Positions 25,398-34,310 of a DNA stretch of 64,000 nt are shown piece by piece. Position 1 is the first letter of the stretch; each line of letters opens with the position of its first letter. The DNA is from an uncultured Treponema sp. Its GTDB lineage: Bacteria > Spirochaetota > Spirochaetia > Treponematales > Treponemataceae. The notes beneath the pieces were generated by a model. That model had not been told where the DNA came from and did no database searches. It worked only from the letters and a program-made list of their open reading frames with translations. The stretch covers positions 42,016 through 106,015 of the forward strand of contig CAMJZA010000003.1 of assembly GCA_946410085.1 (NCBI GenBank). Reading direction: 5' to 3'. The translations under genes were made by a program, and so were the position numbers.

Positions 25398-27350
25398 CTA
25401 TTTATGTATTTTATTCGTGTCCGCATTTACAAGGCAGAATTCATCATTTATTTTTATCATTAATAATACCATTAACCGTAACAAGATGATATAGTTCGTA
25501 TAATGCTCATTTTCATTATCATTTAAATACTCTATACCATGAGCATAAAGATTTCTTATCCTTGGTCCATTGGAATAAACATCATTTAAATAATAATTAA
25601 AAAAATCTGCCTCCGGTTTCGCAAACAAGGTATCACTAAAAGAGACACACTGTTTAGATTTCAGTTTTTTCAATTCTTGTTTAAAAGTATCTGAATATCT
25701 ATTCACATTTATAAACCCATATGTATTTAATTCAGATAAAATATATACCCGCAATGAATTCTTTAAAGAAATTCTACCTTCATTGTTAATTTCAATTATA
25801 TCCCAGTCCAGTAAGAATTTTAATATACCTTGTAAATAATCTGGATAATCATTTTTAAAAATTTCTTTATGCATTATAAGCTCATAAAATGATTCATAAG
25901 GACTATTTAATCGTGCAACATAATGAAGCATACATTGATTCGAGAACAGGGCAAAACAAAGATTATTAAAATCTTTTCCACTACCGTATGCATATTTATC
26001 GTTTATCAGGCTTTTTATATTTTCATATTTCACAGGTTTTGAATTTGCAGCGAGCAATTCATAACTAATTTCACCTAATTCTGCAAAGCATACAAATTGC
26101 TTACAGACAGCATCCATATTAGTTACAAGTTCATGACATTTTTCTAAATAAGAACGAGGATCAAGTGTAATATGGGTTCTAAAAACCGGAGAACCAAATT
26201 CTTGTACAAGATATTCCGAAAAGAACCAAACGATTATTTTTTCAAATTGAATTTGTTTTGATTGCAGAAGCTGATAATATAAATGCATCGATGCATTGAA
26301 ATTTCTTTCCATAATTCTTGAAACAGGATTTAAGGAATAGATTTTCGAATTATGATTTTCAAAAATACAATCTAACAAACCGCTATTAAATTTATTTATC
26401 GGTAGAAAAAATCGCATAGTGATATCAGAGAATTCAAACATATAAATGAAGTTATTTAATAGCGTTGGATAATCAAGATTTTCTTCTATCCAATCAAGAC
26501 TGTAACTTGTCTCCATGGATATACCAGGTCCATTTGTTATTTCTGATAATTCTTTTTGATTCTTAGAGAAGTATACTTTTATAGTCGAATTACATTTGCT
26601 GTTTTCGAATAATTTAGATTCTATTTCTCGCTTTTTTATAACATACTTTTTAAAAAGTGTCGGTGGTATCTTTTTTGAAAGCAGAATATCCAACAATAAA
26701 TTCAAATAATTAAGATTTATATCTTTACTTGTTAGATAGTTTTCTAGAATTATGTTTTTTTGTTCTGGTGTCAAACATTTCGGGACATAGTATTTTGCAT
26801 CAACGGAATTATTTTCACTATCAGCAGCCTTTATAATATATTCTCCGCCATTATCTATAGATAACAAAATACTACAAACAGCATTACCAAAATGGTTTGT
26901 TAATTTCTCATTTTTTAGGAAATAATTCAAATATACTTTTTTTGAGTAAAAAATTCTTTCAATAGTATTGGGAGATATTTTTTTATAAATACCACTTGTC
27001 TCAAACAATGTTACAAAATCTTGATGATATTCAAACCATAGGTTATCAAGCTCATTCAGAAGGTTTGAATCAGAGATTGCATTAAAATAAGCAAAAGCCT
27101 TATTTCTTAGTTCCTCGGAAAAACTTCGATAAACAGCAACCTGGCTTTCTGACCAAAGTTGCCATTTTAATGTTTTATCCCTAAAATACAGAAATATATT
27201 ATAAAACTCTATGGCATCATTTAAATCATTAGGAATGATTGTAGCCGCATTTGAATATAACGCTTCTACTTTTTTAATATTCCTACCACATGCAAAATCG
27301 TTTGGAGGAAAATATTTAATTCTATGTTCATTATCATTTAATTCAGACAT
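25398..27350 (-). CDS. Large HEPN-like (RX4H) protein embedded in the type I operon
   Basis: 650 residues, mostly helical, no membrane segment and no Walker A. I do not recognise a close family. The C-terminus reads NGPRIRNLYAHGIEYL; R599-N-L-Y-A-H604 fits the RX4-6H motif of HEPN ribonucleases and resembles the RN..AHG ending of DUF4209-type proteins. Its start overlaps the hsdS stop by 8 nt (ATGTCTGA), so translation is coupled, and hsdR starts 2 nt after it. In the known EcoprrI locus the anticodon nuclease gene prrC sits between hsdS and hsdR; this gene has the same position but no PrrC-like ATPase. Inference: an RNA-targeting back-up effector or toxin. Very AT-rich. Confidence 0.7.
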   Translation of the reverse strand: MSELNDNEHRIKYFPPNDFACGRNIKKVEALYSNAATIIPNDLNDAIEFYNIFLYFRDKTLKWQLWSESQVAVYRSFSEELRNKAFAYFNAISDSNLLNELDNLWFEYHQDFVTLFETSGIYKKISPNTIERIFYSKKVYLNYFLKNEKLTNHFGNAVCSILLSIDNGGEYIIKAADSENNSVDAKYYVPKCLTPEQKNIILENYLTSKDINLNYLNLLLDILLSKKIPPTLFKKYVIKKREIESKLFENSKCNSTIKVYFSKNQKELSEITNGPGISMETSYSLDWIEENLDYPTLLNNFIYMFEFSDITMRFFLPINKFNSGLLDCIFENHNSKIYSLNPVSRIMERNFNASMHLYYQLLQSKQIQFEKIIVWFFSEYLVQEFGSPVFRTHITLDPRSYLEKCHELVTNMDAVCKQFVCFAELGEISYELLAANSKPVKYENIKSLINDKYAYGSGKDFNNLCFALFSNQCMLHYVARLNSPYESFYELIMHKEIFKNDYPDYLQGILKFLLDWDIIEINNEGRISLKNSLRVYILSELNTYGFINVNRYSDTFKQELKKLKSKQCVSFSDTLFAKPEADFFNYYLNDVYSNGPRIRNLYAHGIEYLNDNENEHYTNYIILLRLMVLLMIKINDEFCLVNADTNKIHK

Positions 27351-28509
27351 TTATATCTCCATTCATAAGCCGTAGCAGAAGCTTATCGCGGGCAGATTGA
27401 AGTAGTTGGATTTGTTTTTGTAAAGATTTTATTTTTTCAAAATAAGGAGATACAACTTTAGAAAAACTATCAAATACCGTGTCTGTCGGTATCAGCACTG
27501 GCAAAGCATTCAAATCCTTTGCATAAACATGAGGTTGTGCGGCTCCTTTTTGAAGATTATTAATTATATCTGTGGATGATTTTAAAACACAATATATGAA
27601 GAAGATATTTTTGCATTTTGAAATGTCTAAGAAAGAACAATCTGATGCCCATATCTTTTCATAATACAATCTAGTAAAACCAGCATTTGCACCAGAACCA
27701 CTTACTGTAATTACAGGCGCTTCGGTATTTGCTTCATTATGATAGTAAGCTGGTTCAAGTCCTCCTGCAACTACAGGCACATTTCCCTTAACAGTTTGGT
27801 CTTTTGTAATAGTTTTTCCGCGTTTGAATTCTCCAATTTCTATCAGAGTGCCTTTCTTCCACCCATCCGGCACATCATCAACAACCTTTACATTTTCATG
27901 GCCAGGGAAGTTTAATTTTATAAACCATTCTTTGTACAGCTTCTGTGCTGCCTCTTCCAAAAGTTTTATCTGCTTGCGGTTGTTTTCTATGAGGTCATCG
28001 TATGCAGAAAGTATTCCAGCGATTTTTTGTTGTGTTTCAAGAGGAGGAAGTAGAATATCCAAGGTCCCTAAACCTGTTATTGGAACTGCTTTTTGAGCAG
28101 TTCCCTTGGCAATTGAATCAACCTTCGCTTTTCCTTCATTTGATAAAAACCAAAAATATAGAAAATGTGAATCCAACTCTTTTGAGAAGTTTTTGAACCA
28201 AGATAAGTTACCATCAGCAAAATAAAATCTATCGCTCTGTTTGTATAAGTATGGATAACCAACTGTTCCTCGGGTTGTTAGCAATAAATCATCAGTCTGT
28301 GGCACTCCGAATTTTGATTTAATATCTTCATAGAATTTTTCTGCAATATAATCACATTCAAAATCTGTTTCACCCTTCAATTTGAGAAGTATTTCTTTTG
28401 TGCAATAAAATGGAATGCCAGTTTTAGCTCGTTCTGATAAGTGAAAACGCTTACTTGAGGTTATTTCACATAAATTTCCTAATTTATCTTTCTTCCACTC
28501 AGTTTTCAT
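27343..28509 (-). CDS. hsdS: Type I restriction enzyme specificity subunit S
   Basis: 388 residues with two target-recognition domains. TRD1 covers about 1-150 and ends in the conserved LDILLPPLETQQKIAGILSAYDDLIENNRKQIKLLEEAAQ helix; TRD2 (about 185-340) ends in LPVLIPTDTVFDSF and the second helix LQKQIQLLQSARDKLL. These spacer helices set the gap between the two half-sites. The ATG at 28509 has GGAGG 6 nt upstream and lies inside the end of the preceding gene (11-nt overlap). The recognition sequence cannot be predicted by eye. Intact and AT-rich. Confidence 0.92.
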   Translation of the reverse strand: MKTEWKKDKLGNLCEITSSKRFHLSERAKTGIPFYCTKEILLKLKGETDFECDYIAEKFYEDIKSKFGVPQTDDLLLTTRGTVGYPYLYKQSDRFYFADGNLSWFKNFSKELDSHFLYFWFLSNEGKAKVDSIAKGTAQKAVPITGLGTLDILLPPLETQQKIAGILSAYDDLIENNRKQIKLLEEAAQKLYKEWFIKLNFPGHENVKVVDDVPDGWKKGTLIEIGEFKRGKTITKDQTVKGNVPVVAGGLEPAYYHNEANTEAPVITVSGSGANAGFTRLYYEKIWASDCSFLDISKCKNIFFIYCVLKSSTDIINNLQKGAAQPHVYAKDLNALPVLIPTDTVFDSFSKVVSPYFEKIKSLQKQIQLLQSARDKLLLRLMNGDINV

Positions 28510-28846
28510 TGTTGCCTCCGAGTGTAACAGTCCAGTATCCACCATTAGTTGCGCCTTCGTGTTTTATGAAGCCTTCGTTCTGCATTTCTGCAAGCATCTT
28601 TTTTACAGTGGTATGACCTATAGCACACAGACTTTCAAGTTCTGGAATAGTTATGTTCTGATTCTGGCTTATTGCATCATAAATTATCTGACATTTTTCA
28701 GGCCACTTTTTAGGCCACTTTATTGTTTTTGGGCCACTTTTCTGTAAATCCTCATTTACACCGACATTTACACCGTCTTTCTGGGTAGTTTTCTGGGAGT
28801 TTTCTTCTTGTCCTTCAATAGGATCAACGCCATAATTCATATACAC
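28499..28846 (-). CDS. Winged-helix protein, probably a detached C-terminal domain
   Basis: 115 residues. A polar N-terminus with the GVNVGVNE pattern is followed by a winged helix: IIYDAISQNQNITIPELESLCAIGHTTVKKMLAEM, then GFIKHEGATNGGYWTV. The pattern is that of the C-terminal tail of AlbA_2-type ATP-binding proteins, whose N-terminal parts are absent here. It may act alone as a regulator of the restriction genes, since it lies within the operon and overlaps hsdS by 11 nt, or it may be a leftover. An AGGAAG sequence precedes the ATG. Confidence 0.65.
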   Translation of the reverse strand: MYMNYGVDPIEGQEENSQKTTQKDGVNVGVNEDLQKSGPKTIKWPKKWPEKCQIIYDAISQNQNITIPELESLCAIGHTTVKKMLAEMQNEGFIKHEGATNGGYWTVTLGGNNEN

Positions 28847-28855
28847 CCTATCTTC

Positions 28856-29728
28856 CTACACATTCTGTAAAAGCACTGGAATAAGGGATGCATCCAGAAT
28901 TTCAAAGGCAAAACATTTTTTACCAAGGTCTTTTAGTGAAGCCCCAATATGATACAAAGTCTTTTTATCAATAATCAAAAAGCGGTCATGCATTTTTGTT
29001 GTGTGATTTAGTGTGAGTGTTGGGTACTGTGCATTAAATTTTTGAATATCCTGTGCTGTCAGCTTTGTTTTTGGGTCAGTGTAAATCGTTATACTTACAT
29101 TCTTCTTCTTTTTTACAAACCGTTCAAGTATGCTCACATCAACATAATTGTCTATCAAGACGATTTCCTTTGTTGCTTTTGAAATGAAAGATTCAAACTT
29201 TGAATATGCATCAAAAATCTGTCCCTGAAAGAAAATACCCTGTGTTTCGTCAATATTGTATTTATCCATAAGGGTAAAGAGTTCATCTATCCTTTTGTCC
29301 GATTCAACCTGATGATGTTTAATGTTTATTATTTCATTTAACAGTAGCTGATTATTCTGTACGAAATGCTTCATTTCTTTGAACAGGCGGATAAGCATTT
29401 TACTCTGGGCTACAGCAAGTTCTCCTTTGAGAACTGTCATCAGCATATATATTCCCTGTTCGGTAAAGGCATAAGGATTGTAGCGAGTACCACCCCAACT
29501 TGAGGTCAAAAATTTTGACCTCAAGTTCTCAACTTCTTCATCAGTCAGCTGAAACCTGAAATCGTCATCAAAACGTTCAATGTTATTTTTTACCTGCTGA
29601 TTGAATGCTTTTGTCGTATAACCATAAATCTGTGCCAAATCTGCATCAATCATTACCTGCACGCCGCGAATCGTGTAGATTTTATCTTTTAAATCTTTAC
29701 TTTCATGTATTGCGATTTCATTTTCCAT
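28856..29728 (-). CDS. ORF6N-domain protein with PLD-like C-terminus
   Basis: 290 residues. The N-terminal ORF6N DNA-binding domain has IYTIRGVQVMIDADLAQIYG, RFDDDFRFQLT and YAFTEQGIYML. A coiled linker leads to a C-terminal domain with DNYVDVSILERF, and MHDRFLIIDKKTLYHIGASLKDLGKK, which resembles one HKD-type half of phospholipase-D-like nucleases with HxR in place of HxK. Such ORF6N proteins commonly travel inside type I restriction operons and phages; their role there is unclear. It starts 2 nt after the hsdM stop. Confidence 0.85.
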   Translation of the reverse strand: MENEIAIHESKDLKDKIYTIRGVQVMIDADLAQIYGYTTKAFNQQVKNNIERFDDDFRFQLTDEEVENLRSKFLTSSWGGTRYNPYAFTEQGIYMLMTVLKGELAVAQSKMLIRLFKEMKHFVQNNQLLLNEIINIKHHQVESDKRIDELFTLMDKYNIDETQGIFFQGQIFDAYSKFESFISKATKEIVLIDNYVDVSILERFVKKKKNVSITIYTDPKTKLTAQDIQKFNAQYPTLTLNHTTKMHDRFLIIDKKTLYHIGASLKDLGKKCFAFEILDASLIPVLLQNV

Positions 29729-30423
29729 AATTATACCTCCAGCCCAAGTTCCTTAAGATTCGCATTGATTGTAGCCATCAGAGCGTTGCTTTCTTTTTGC
29801 AAAGTGTTGAGTTCTTTGTGGATTTCTTTCATGCGCTCTTCAAAATTTTCCTCTTCGTCCTGAACTTCTGCAACTCCAACATAAGCACCTGGAGTAAGGG
29901 AGTAATTCTTTTCTGCAATTTCTGCACGAGTAGCTATTTTACAAAGTCCTGCTACATTGACATAGTTACCATCTCCAAATTTATCCGCAAGCCAAAGGGC
30001 CTGTTTTATGATTTCCTCGTTTGCCTTTATGTTGGTAATCATGGCTTCGTTGGACAGTTTAATGGCTTTTTTCGATTTGCGGTCTGCTTGTTCTTCCGCT
30101 TTTTTTGCAGTCTCTTCACAAATCTTAATCTGTTCCTGCGTGATTCTTAAGATTTCGTGAAGATGCTCAATACTATTACATTCCGTGAGCAAATCCCGCT
30201 TTTCTAAATCATCAATATACAAAGCCCCTGCACGGATAGCATCAAAGTAATCTTCAAGCACGGCTTTGTATTTATCAATCTCTCCACGATAAAGATGCAC
30301 AATGCATGAAAGATTTTTAATCTGCCATTTTGTCCATTCGTTTAAGTTGCGGTCTACTACGGTAAAGTAATTGCGTGCATCAATGAAGAGAACTTTATCT
30401 TTTAATCTAAGGAGGGTGTAATT

Positions 30424-30977
30424 CCCCGACGCTCTGCGTCGAAATGTGATATAATGAAAAAGTGAGCGAAGAACATATATACAAAAGCCATAATAAAACA
30501 CTCCTTCTATATCATCTCGTATTTCCTGCAAAATACCGGAGGAAAGTGTTCACAGAGAAAGTGAGTGAGAGATTGAAAGAAATCTGCAAGGGGATAGAGG
30601 AGAACTACGAAATGAGATTCGTAGAAATCGGGATGGAAGAAGACCATGTGCATTTTCTCGTGCAGGGAGTACCGAATATGTCGGTGAGCCGGATAGTGAT
30701 GATAATCAAGAGCATAACGGCGAAGCAGATATTCAAGAGTTTTCCCAAGATGAAACAAGAAATATTGTGGGGAGGAGCGCTATGGACAAGCAGATTTTAT
30801 GCAAATACAGTAGGATTATACGCAAGCAGGGATACTATAATGCGCTACATACAGAATCAAGGAAAAAATGAAAAGGATTATAAGAAAATATATGAAAGCC
30901 AACCAGAACTGGATTTCGGAGGTTAGCTTAGTTATCAAATCAAATCAAATGATACCCCGACGCTCTGCGTCGGGGAG
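30424..30977 (+). mobile_element. IS200-like element inside hsdM
   Basis: A small element of about 554 bp carrying only a Y1 transposase. The right end is a perfect hairpin CCCCGACGC-TCT-GCGTCGGGG (30957-30977). The left end repeats CCCCGACGCTCTGCGTCG (30424-30441), with a shorter stem. The outer boundaries are approximate, since IS200 elements make no target duplication. Confidence 0.8.
30462..30926 (+). CDS. tnpA: IS200-family Y1 transposase
   Basis: 154 residues, the normal size of TnpA. The HUH metal-binding motif is HVHFLV (about 67-72), preceded by GMEEDHVH, and the catalytic tyrosine is in MRYIQNQG near the C-terminus. It starts with GTG at 30462, 6 nt after a TATAAT sequence (30450-30455), so little leader is expected. 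No tnpB is present. It is read opposite to hsdM. The frame is intact, so the copy may be active. Confidence 0.93.
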   Translation: MSEEHIYKSHNKTLLLYHLVFPAKYRRKVFTEKVSERLKEICKGIEENYEMRFVEIGMEEDHVHFLVQGVPNMSVSRIVMIIKSITAKQIFKSFPKMKQEILWGGALWTSRFYANTVGLYASRDTIMRYIQNQGKNEKDYKKIYESQPELDFGG

Positions 30978-32481
30978 CTTCATTTCATCTTTTTTGCCCT
31001 TGTCAAAGAACCAGAGGGTACAAGGCAGGCTGAGCGTATAGAAGAAGTTGTTCCCAACGCTGAGAATCACGTCAACATCGCCAGTCTCAACAAGTTTCGC
31101 CCGGATGTCACGGTCTGCGTGCTGGCTGTCCGTAGCAGAAGATGCCATAACAAAACCTGCCCGTCCGGTTTTATTCAGATAGGCGTAAAAATAGCTTATC
31201 CAAAGATAGTTTGCATTACCGATTTCCTTTGTCTTTTCGTTGTAGCCCGGAAGCCCGAAAGGAAGGCGACCTGCATTCAAGGCAGCCTCATACTTTACCT
31301 TGTTCACATTGAACGGCGGATTTGCCATTACATAATCGCATTTTCCAACAAGATTGTGGGCGTCATTGTAGAATGTATTTGCGCTTTCACCCCATACGAT
31401 TTTTGCATTCAGGCCATGAACTGCCATGTTCATTTTGCAAAGCTTTGCGTTGAACTCAACCTTTTCCTGCCCGAAAAATGTAAGTTTGTCCGTTGCGTTA
31501 AGACCATTTGCGTTCACAAAATCACCAGAGCTTACAAACATTCCGCCAGAACCACAAGCAGGATCAAGCACACATCCTTTCTTCGGCTGAATGACATTTA
31601 CAATCATGCGGACAAGAGATTTCGGCGTAAAGAAAACTCCGTCGTCACTTGCTATATTCTTGGCGAACTTATTAAGGAAGTATTCATAGATACGCCCTAT
31701 CACATCATCATGAATGTCATCAAGAGCAGAATTATCAAAAATGCGAAGAAGCCCTTTTAAAAGATTGTCCTGCCCCCTGAAAATCGTCTGGTAGTTTCTG
31801 GGAAGAATACCAGAAAGTTCAGGACATTCCGTTTCAATGGTGGTCATGGCATCATCAACGGCTTTACTCAAAGTTCCGTCTGCGCTGCAAAAGATAATCA
31901 TATTGAGCAGCTTCCGGCAAATAGATTGCACTCTTAGCCCTAAAATCTTTTGCTTCGATTTTAGGATAAACACCGTTACGGCAGGGAAGAGTCTTCTGAA
32001 TCTCTTTTTCCACAAACTTAAAACGAGTATAAGCATAGCGAAGATAAATAAGACCAAGCACAGGCATACAATATTCCTGTGAACTCAGGCGGGACCCCTC
32101 ACGCAGGCTGTCGGCAGCATCCCAGAGGTCATCTTCAAGCTGTTTTATGTTTTTTGCCATTTTAGTTATTCTCCTTTTGTAAATTACCTCGGCAAGTCTG
32201 CTCTGAGATTTTTTCCCAGCCTGCCGTGCGATTCTCCCCCGCCCGGGGATATCTCACCCCTTCCGTAGTCGGCGGTCAAAAACGCCTTTCCGTAAAGCCG
32301 CCTCAAAGCTCCGTGCGGCAGGAACTGATGGACGAGGCCCCCTCCCGCGCACCTACATGCCTCACGGGCCGGAAAGCATCTTGCTGTCTGTCCATTCTAC
32401 TCCCAGAAAGGCGGGCTGTCAAACCTCGTCCCTCGCCAGCCTTGTGCAAACCGCTTCAATCGTACGGTCAGAGGACTCTAA

Positions 32482-32736
32482 ACCGACTGGTAATCGTTTG
32501 CGTACCGACTGGTATTCTTTCGTGTATCGACCGGTAATCTTTCGTGTACCGACCGGTATTCTCTTGTGTACCGACCGGTATTCTCTTGTGTACCGACTGG
32601 TATTCTCTTGTGTACCGACCGGTATTCTTTCGTGTACCGACCGGTATTCTTTCGCGTACCGACTGGTATTCTTTCGTGTACTGACCGGTATTCTTTCGTG
32701 TACTGACCGGTATTCTCGCGTGTACCGACCGAAATG
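32482..32736. repeat. 22-nt intergenic tandem array, 11.6 units
   Basis: Eleven complete 22-nt units plus a partial one, each starting ACCGACYGGTATTCT or near variants and ending TCGTGT or TTGTGT. Open frames through it are an artefact of the repeat. It lies between the ATPase stop and the right end of the restriction island. The rest of 32161-32481 shows no gene. Confidence 0.95.
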
Positions 32737-32749
32737 AAAACACCCCCTC

Positions 32750-34036
32750 CTACTTCCCCAGGCAGCCGACGGGGATAACGAAGACCCCGTCGTCGCGCCT
32801 GTAGGCGTACTCCGTCCCGGTTATGACGATGAGAAGGTCGGGCTCGCGGAGGGCGGGGCGGCTGGTGTCCTTGTTGTGCTCCCGGACCAGGGCCTTTATC
32901 TTGAGCAGGTGGGCGCTCGCCTCCTCTATTTCGTGGCTGCCCAGCTTGAATTCGATGAGGGCGTAGCGTCCGTCCCTGAGGTGCAGCACGCAGTCGGCCT
33001 CAAGCCCGTAGCGGTCGTGGTAGTAGGACAGGCTGCCCCCATCGCCCGCGGTGTACGCGCGCAGATCCCGCATGCAGAGGCTTTCGAACACGAAGCCGAA
33101 CGACTGCAGGTCCGTCATGTAGTAGTCCGGGGTCAGTCCCAGGGCCGCCGCCACGACGGACGGATCGCAGAAGCCCCTTTTCCGGCCGGAGCGGATGGCG
33201 GTCGCGGACCTGATGGCGGGCGACCATGCTTCAATGTCCTGCACGAGGAAAAGCCGCTCGAATGCCCGGATGTATGAGGCCAGCGTGTCCTCCGAGACCG
33301 ACTCCGATGCGGAGACGACATCCTTGAGGATGTTGCTCGTCTTGGCGAGGGTGGAGATGTTCCGCGCGTAGGACTTCAGTATCTGTACGGCCAGCAGTGG
33401 GTTCCGCCTGACCCCGTCCACGGTGGAGACGTCAATCTCGCAGACGCTGTCCACGTAATCCCGCGCAACCTGCAGGCGGGTCTTGTCCGTCTTCCGGGCG
33501 AGCATTCCCGGCCACCCGCCCCGGCATGCGGCAAAGATAAGCTGCTCCACTTCCAGGTCTGACCTGGCCGCTATGTCCTGCGCCGGATTCTGGAAGAGGG
33601 CGGACAGGGAGACGGAGGCATTGGACTCGCCCGTCTCGGCAAGGGTCATCGTGTTCATCCTCATGCGGGCAATCCTTCCCGTGCCGGAGTGCCGTATCTT
33701 CTCAAGGTCAACGGAATTGGAGCCGGTGAGGATGTACAGGCCGGTCTGGTTCTCCTTGTCCACGGAAACGCGGACGGCATCCCAGAGCACCGGGGCTTCC
33801 TGCCACTCGTCTATGAGCCGGGGCTTGTCACCGGCAAGGAGCAGGGAGGGCTTGGTCGCCGCCGTCTGGAGGTAGCCGTCCCTCCTGTCCGGGTCCTGCA
33901 TCCTGATGAGGCTCCTGGCCTGCTGCTCCCCGGTCGTCGTCTTTCCGCACCATTTGGGGCCTTCTATGAGCACGGCCCCGCTGCATTCCAGGCGGAAGGC
34001 AAGCTCTTCATCTGACAGGCGGCGTAAGTAGTTCAT
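32750..34036 (-). CDS. AAA_14/DUF4143 ATPase
   Basis: 428 residues. Walker A is at 26-33 (GPKWCGKT), Walker B at 73-77 (RLIDE), then sensor-like LTGSNSV near 105. The C-terminal DUF4143 domain starts around 210 and ends in a nuclease-like core: ADCVLHLRDGRYALIEFKLG (Asp, then ExK). Proteins with this architecture are common, multi-copy and functionally unassigned; a link to mobile elements or defence is often suspected. GGGAGG touches the ATG too closely to be a normal ribosome site, and the -10 box is 7 nt away. Repeat arrays flank the gene on both sides. Confidence 0.88.
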   Translation of the reverse strand: MNYLRRLSDEELAFRLECSGAVLIEGPKWCGKTTTGEQQARSLIRMQDPDRRDGYLQTAATKPSLLLAGDKPRLIDEWQEAPVLWDAVRVSVDKENQTGLYILTGSNSVDLEKIRHSGTGRIARMRMNTMTLAETGESNASVSLSALFQNPAQDIAARSDLEVEQLIFAACRGGWPGMLARKTDKTRLQVARDYVDSVCEIDVSTVDGVRRNPLLAVQILKSYARNISTLAKTSNILKDVVSASESVSEDTLASYIRAFERLFLVQDIEAWSPAIRSATAIRSGRKRGFCDPSVVAAALGLTPDYYMTDLQSFGFVFESLCMRDLRAYTAGDGGSLSYYHDRYGLEADCVLHLRDGRYALIEFKLGSHEIEEASAHLLKIKALVREHNKDTSRPALREPDLLIVITGTEYAYRRDDGVFVIPVGCLGK

Positions 34037-34043
34037 GCCTCCC

Positions 34044-34072
34044 AGTGTACTTCATCCGGCATTTTTGTGCAA
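34044..34072 (-). promoter_or_regulatory. Promoter of the AAA_14 ATPase, inside the last repeat unit
   Basis: TTGCAC (34072-34067), 17-nt spacer, TACACT (34049-34044). The ATG follows after 7 nt. The -35 box falls in a diverged copy of the adjacent repeat. Confidence 0.6.
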
Positions 34073-34213
34073 GTTTGTTCGGCATTTTTGCGGTATTCCG
34101 TTCGGTGTTTTTGCGGTATTCCGTTCGGTATTTTTGCGGTATTCCGTTCGGTATTTTTGCGGTGTTCTGTTCGGCATTTTTGCGGTATTCCGTTCGGTAT
34201 TTTTGCGCTAAAC
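34055..34213. repeat. 23-nt intergenic tandem array, about 7 units
   Basis: Five close 23-nt units from 34078 (TTCGGYATTTTTGCGGTATT), a sixth partial unit to 34213 and a diverged unit at 34055-34077 that merges with the ATPase promoter. 34214-34310 holds nothing recognisable. Confidence 0.92.
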
Positions 34214-34310
34214 CCCGCTTGACCACAGTTCGTCCTGCCCCCGCAGGGGCCTTAGGGCCGGTGTCCCCGAGTCAGGACGCCAGGCCGTCTCCCCGTTGCT
34301 GCGGGCAGCG

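Larger units (their letters stand above)
29731..32160 (-). pseudogene. hsdM: hsdM, broken by a frameshift and an IS200-like insertion
   Basis: N-terminal part from 32160 (MAKNIKQLEDDLWDAADSL) reads to SAIYLPEAAQYDYLL; near 31884-31892 the frame shifts into SADGTLSKAVDDAMTTIE. The methylase core is otherwise intact: FFTPKSLVRMIV, DPACGSGGMFV (SAM binding) and the catalytic NPPF. At about 30977 the gene is interrupted by an insertion element, then resumes at about 30423 with LKDKVLFIDARNYF and a normal C-terminal coiled coil ending at 29731. GGAG precedes the ATG. Without active HsdM neither modification nor restriction is expected from this locus. Confidence 0.9.

Noticed and set aside
20713..32225. 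Direct repeats bounding the whole restriction island
   Set aside because: Only a 9-bp match (CAGCCTGCC near 20729 and 32217) was found, which is weak in GC-rich DNA.
32468..34226. Open frames through the 22- and 23-nt arrays (32468-32743 and 34008-34226)
   Set aside because: Unit length is not a multiple of 3, so peptide repeats of 22-23 residues are an artefact of the DNA repeat; no start signals.
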